Shown here piece by piece: positions 62,430 through 64,000 of a stretch of DNA of 64,000 nucleotides. A program made the position numbers and the translations under genes. The notes beneath the pieces were generated by a model. That model was not told the DNA's origin and did not search any database. It saw only the letters and a program-made list of their open reading frames with translations. The DNA lies in contig CM052356.1 of assembly GCA_028551475.1 (NCBI GenBank), forward strand, positions 13,109,884 to 13,173,883, given 5' to 3'. This DNA is from Casuarina equisetifolia. Lineage: Eukaryota; Streptophyta; Magnoliopsida; Fagales; Casuarinaceae. The first letter of the stretch is position 1. Each line of letters starts with the position of its first letter.

Positions 62430-63400
62430 TAGGATTCTTCTTCAGAGCTCCACCAGGTTTTTAGATCCTCTCCCTCTGAGGTTCAGATGCTTGGATTTCG
62501 AAGACTGATCTAAGGATAGCTAAATATGTCCGACAGGAGAAGTTTATGGAATATTTCAAGTCTCCACTCCTCCGAGTTCCTGAACTACGCTGCCCAAATA
62601 GGTGAAACATCGTCAAGACAACTTTTTGGAGAACTATTAAAAGGGAGAAATAACGCACAAATTTTCTGAAAGAATAACGTCCAGCCAAGTTCACCAAACA
62701 AAGCTTAATACAAAAAGAAAGGAGCACTGTATATATTTTTATGAACAGCGGGTATCTCTTTCAATGCAAATCAATAGAAAGTAAAACCAGCAGAAATCAG
62801 TCGAATCCTCATTTGGAAAGCCACCATGTCCATCAAAGTAGCGTCAAATCATGCCGCAAATGCGAAAGGGAATAAAAGCACATAAAAAAAAAAAAAAAGC
62901 AGCCACTTTGAACGGATTCTTTTCCCCAGATGGTCAGTCAATACCATTTACAACAGAACTTAAGATTCGCGCTTCCAAACAAGAGGAAGGAGAGTTCCGA
63001 AATTCGCTTACATCAATAGATTGAGAAGACCAAAAATCTCATTTCAAGAGATCGGAACCGAGCTCGTTTGATAACCCAAAACACAGCAAATGAGAAGAAG
63101 AAGAAGAAGAAGACTAGAGGAAGCAAGGAAAAGGAAATAAGAATAAACCCAGTTGCGAAGATTCTAGTAGATACCTATGAGTGGAGCTGTTATATTTTTA
63201 TTTTCTTTTCTTTGGTTTTATAGTTGGGATTTCCTGTTACATTTAACCAAAGAGAAATTGTCTGAGAAACAGGAACATGAACTACCGAACTCCACAAAAG
63301 CTTTTTCTCCTGGTAACTGGTGTTTTTTGAGGTATCTCCTCTCCACGGAACACCAAAGAGCGGGCGGGGTCTTGTGTCGCCGGAGCTTTTAATTTCCGAA
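62430..63400 (-). other. NLP 5' leader and proximal upstream region
   Basis: No other gene is seen. A GAA trinucleotide run at about 63091-63111 (CTT on the gene strand) and a possible leader splice donor (minus strand, GTATCTAC near 63173) suggest a long, perhaps spliced 5' UTR, as is common in NLP genes. The transcription start cannot be fixed from sequence. Confidence 0.4.
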
Positions 63401-63504
63401 GTTATACATACGATACAGAAGAAGTACAGACTGAGGGACTACCTTGCGCAGTTTTATGATTGACGGCGAACGAGAGAAGATTCGTTTTACCAAGGGGTTA
63501 CCCC

Positions 63505-63540
63505 ACACGCACGCCCGCACGCCCGCACGCCCGCCCGCCC
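63505..63540. repeat. GC-rich CACGCCCG tandem repeat upstream of NLP
   Basis: About four copies of an 8-base CGCACGCC-type unit end in CCGCCCGCCC. It is a short, very GC-rich island in AT-rich surroundings, about 1.1 kb upstream of the NLP start codon. Confidence 0.7.
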
Positions 63541-64000
63541 TCCATGGCTTTCTCGGGCCAAACACCTCCAGCTTTAAAGTCAACTAACAGCCAAGCGTTT
63601 TCTGGAGGCAGAGACGATTGATCCTGCGGATGCTGCATCTTATGTTTTGCCTTTATATGAATTTCGGTGGTTTTGTATTGGTATTATCGTGACCGAATCA
63701 CTATATTTTATTTTTATTTTTATTTTTATTTTTATTTTTATTTTTTGTAGCTTTGCATCTTTATTTATTGGCGATGGAATCGGGAGAATCAGAGTTGTCC
63801 TCAATGGGTCAGAAATGGAGGCTTTGTGCGTGGCACTTGCGCCACCAACGTGTCCATGCTTTCAGCTCCCCCACCCCCTTCCTTCCTTATTTATTTCCCC
63901 ACCGCTAACAAATAAAAGAGTTGACAACACCCGGAGCACCGATCTGTGATAACAAAGTCTACCGACTTTTGTCTTTCACTCTTCTTCTTCTTCTTCTTCT
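63541..64000. other. Right edge, no gene seen
   Basis: It contains a TTTTTA-type array (about 63704-63746) and ends in a CTT trinucleotide run (about 63978-64000) that continues past the window. The short plus-strand frame at 63647-63949 spans the TTTTTA array and has no recognisable content. Confidence 0.5.

Overview
This is a nuclear genomic window from a flowering plant, almost certainly a woody eudicot. Grapevine or a close relative would fit, but that is a guess from protein resemblance and I could not test it. The evidence is GT-AG introns, long AT-rich intergenic DNA, decayed LTR retrotransposons and three plant gene families. There are no rRNA genes, tRNA genes or CRISPR arrays that I can support.

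Layout. 1-9.3 kb is retrotransposon debris: a Ty3/gypsy gag scrap at the left edge (minus strand), a small Ty1/copia reverse-transcriptase scrap, then a badly decayed copia element (copia-A, about 2561-9245). A foreign solo LTR (3674-5338) with perfect 5-bp target duplications sits inside copia-A. 12.1-18.6 kb holds two intronless, convergent group IX ethylene-response-factor genes, ERF-A (+) and ERF-B (-), of the AtERF1A/AtERF2 type. About 4.2 kb lies between their stops, including a gypsy integrase remnant. ERF-B carries an early stop, and the conserved C-terminal tail is still readable beyond it. 20.3-32.1 kb is a nested pair: an old copia element (copia-B) interrupted by a younger one (copia-C, 22075-27278). 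32.1-39.25 kb is intergenic, rich in simple repeats, with one orphan exon-like island. 39.3-56.8 kb is a complete Niemann-Pick C1 (NPC1) gene; I traced 39 exons whose phases all agree, giving 1296 codons plus stop. 58.5-62.4 kb is a complete NIN-like protein gene (NLP4/NLP5 type) on the minus strand, with 4 coding exons and 872 residues. The last 1.6 kb is its leader and upstream region.

Functional reading. The four genes are unrelated in pathway: ERF-A and ERF-B are stress and jasmonate/ethylene-type transcription factors, NPC1 is a membrane sterol/lipid transporter, and NLP is a nitrate-response transcription factor. NPC1 and NLP converge tail to tail. W-box clusters lie around the ERF pair, which fits defence-responsive control. 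I see no operon-like system and no convincing new molecular machine. The most notable items are the tail-losing stop in ERF-B, the nested retrotransposons with substituted integrase residues, a splice-flanked open exon in NPC1 intron 6, and an orphan exon at 35.3 kb.
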